Shown here: piece after piece, positions 63,130 through 64,000 of the stretch
Position numbering within the stretch: the stretch's first letter is position 1
Layout: each line of letters opens with the position of its first letter
Assembly (NCBI GenBank): GCA_947179485.1
Contig: OX359246.1
Span: forward strand, 43,007,632 to 43,071,631
DNA: 64,000 nt
Direction: 5' to 3'
Source: Allacma fusca
Lineage: Eukaryota; Arthropoda; Collembola; Symphypleona; Sminthuridae
Position numbers and translations under genes: made by a program
Notes under the pieces: generated by a model
What the model was told of the DNA's origin: nothing
Database searches by the model: none
The model's input: only the letters and a program-made list of their open reading frames with translations

Positions 63130-63137
63130 GTTTTTAC

Positions 63138-63644
63138 CATCCATCCTTATCAGCATGTGGACTAATTGTAACGCGGGTTAAATCGTTTCTTAGTACCCTT
63201 TTAAAGGTAAAAAAATGTAAGGAGAATAATTTACGAGACGACAGACTAACCAGATTAGGTTATGTTCGTAAAAAGTTATTAATTAAGGAATTAAATGCTT
63301 TGACACATGTGATGTAAATGGAAGAACTATTTGGCGTAGCGTTCGTACTATGTGTGCTGCGGTCGCTGCGTGGTTAACCTCATATCAGCACTCGTTAACA
63401 CTGCAGGGCAGTGAAGGGTTAGTCCAGACGCTATTCTTAGGTGCGAAACGAAGCTGAAAGTCCCTAATGTGATTGCCGGGTGTCTGGTTGTCTGTCGTCA
63501 CCATAACTGCTGAATCGATGATACCCCGCCATTCCAATTTTGTGTAGGAACAAACAAATTAATAAATTTTAGATTGACCTTATCGTATTACCACAGGGGC
63601 CCCCGGAAAAAATTCCTACTTCACAAAACTCGCACCTTCAGGAA
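63138..63644. other. spacer, nothing recognised
   Basis: No gene or repeat ends seen. Confidence 0.4.
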
Positions 63645-63831
63645 GTTCATTCACCGATTCCAAATATTCTAACGCCGAAATTGTTTTCCCTAACCCCTCG
63701 AGTGTAGTAATTTGAATTCCGTCATGTGGCAGTGGGAATTTTATTCACCGATTCCAAAAATTCTAACGCCAAAATTGTTTTCCGTCCCCTCGAGTGTAAT
63801 AAAATTAATTCCGTCATGTGGCAGTGGGAAC
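63645..63831. repeat. two-copy tandem repeat, 94-bp unit
   Basis: Two adjacent units share TCACCGATTCCAAA, CCCCTCGAGTGTA and CCGTCATGTGGCAGTGGGAA blocks. Diverged by a few substitutions and small indels. No coding meaning seen. Confidence 0.75.
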
Positions 63832-64000
63832 TACAACAATCCACTAAAATGAAACCATTTATTAGAGCAACATATAGAAAAAATTTGGTGATTCTGCAGT
63901 AGTTCTTGTGTGAATTGCCACAAGCATGTAGTTTCATAGACTAAAGTTTGACAAAATCATATTCCATATTTGAAGATGATTTCCCAAGAATGTTCATTCA

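Noticed and set aside
1-64000. tRNA, rRNA, CRISPR and bacterial operon signals
   Set aside because: Scanned by eye for tRNA B-box patterns and regular spacer arrays; none found, and gene structure is eukaryotic.

Overview
This is a window of AT-rich nuclear DNA from an arthropod. Intron-split genes, short introns, a four-gene cluster of 7tm_7 gustatory-type chemoreceptors and heavy transposon load point to a hexapod. A springtail (Collembola) is my best guess, but that is inference and no species is named. I see no bacterial, rRNA, tRNA or CRISPR content.

Layout, left to right. (1) 233-1709, + strand: the last four coding exons of the 26S proteasome ATPase Rpt5/PSMC3; the first exon(s) lie outside the window. 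(2) 4251-9188, - strand: a 13-exon gene of about 1,097 codons. It appears to encode a secreted protein with TWO consecutive group II PLP-dependent decarboxylase (GAD/CSAD-like) domains. The first domain has lost active-site residues and the second looks complete. (3) 9.2-24.3 kb: accessory DNA with a flank of the duplicated unit, a decayed transposon gene split by a hAT MITE, a broken RNase H-bearing non-LTR retrotransposon, a third relic of the duplicated unit, nested MITEs, Ty3/gypsy and BEL/Pao scraps and a solo LTR. (4) 24457-29315, - strand: a second copy of the double-decarboxylase gene, exon for exon, broken by one 2-bp deletion in exon 2. (5) 32253-37586, - strand: an EFR3/rolling-blackout gene (plasma-membrane scaffold for PI4-kinase IIIalpha) lacking only its start exon. 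(6) 42.0-60.3 kb: four tandem gustatory receptor genes, all on the - strand and all with the same four-exon plan. They are separated by LTR pieces and MITEs. (7) 60.8-64 kb: two more hAT-type MITEs and a tandem repeat.

History read from the sequence. The decarboxylase gene plus its upstream flank exists as copy B (beside EFR3) and copy A (4.1-10.5 kb). A third flank relic at 16.9-19.9 kb also carries a scrap of the EFR3 last exon. This suggests the EFR3-linked copy is the source of the others.

The most striking items are the fused double-decarboxylase with a decayed first half, and a set of non-autonomous elements with TIRs (seven with perfect 8-bp target duplications). Each of these is packed with its own private short word (CCTTC, GTTCC, TGCC, TATCG, AAATAC, CTAG, CCGG, CAGGG). 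GC-AG introns recurring in the receptor cluster are also worth a look.
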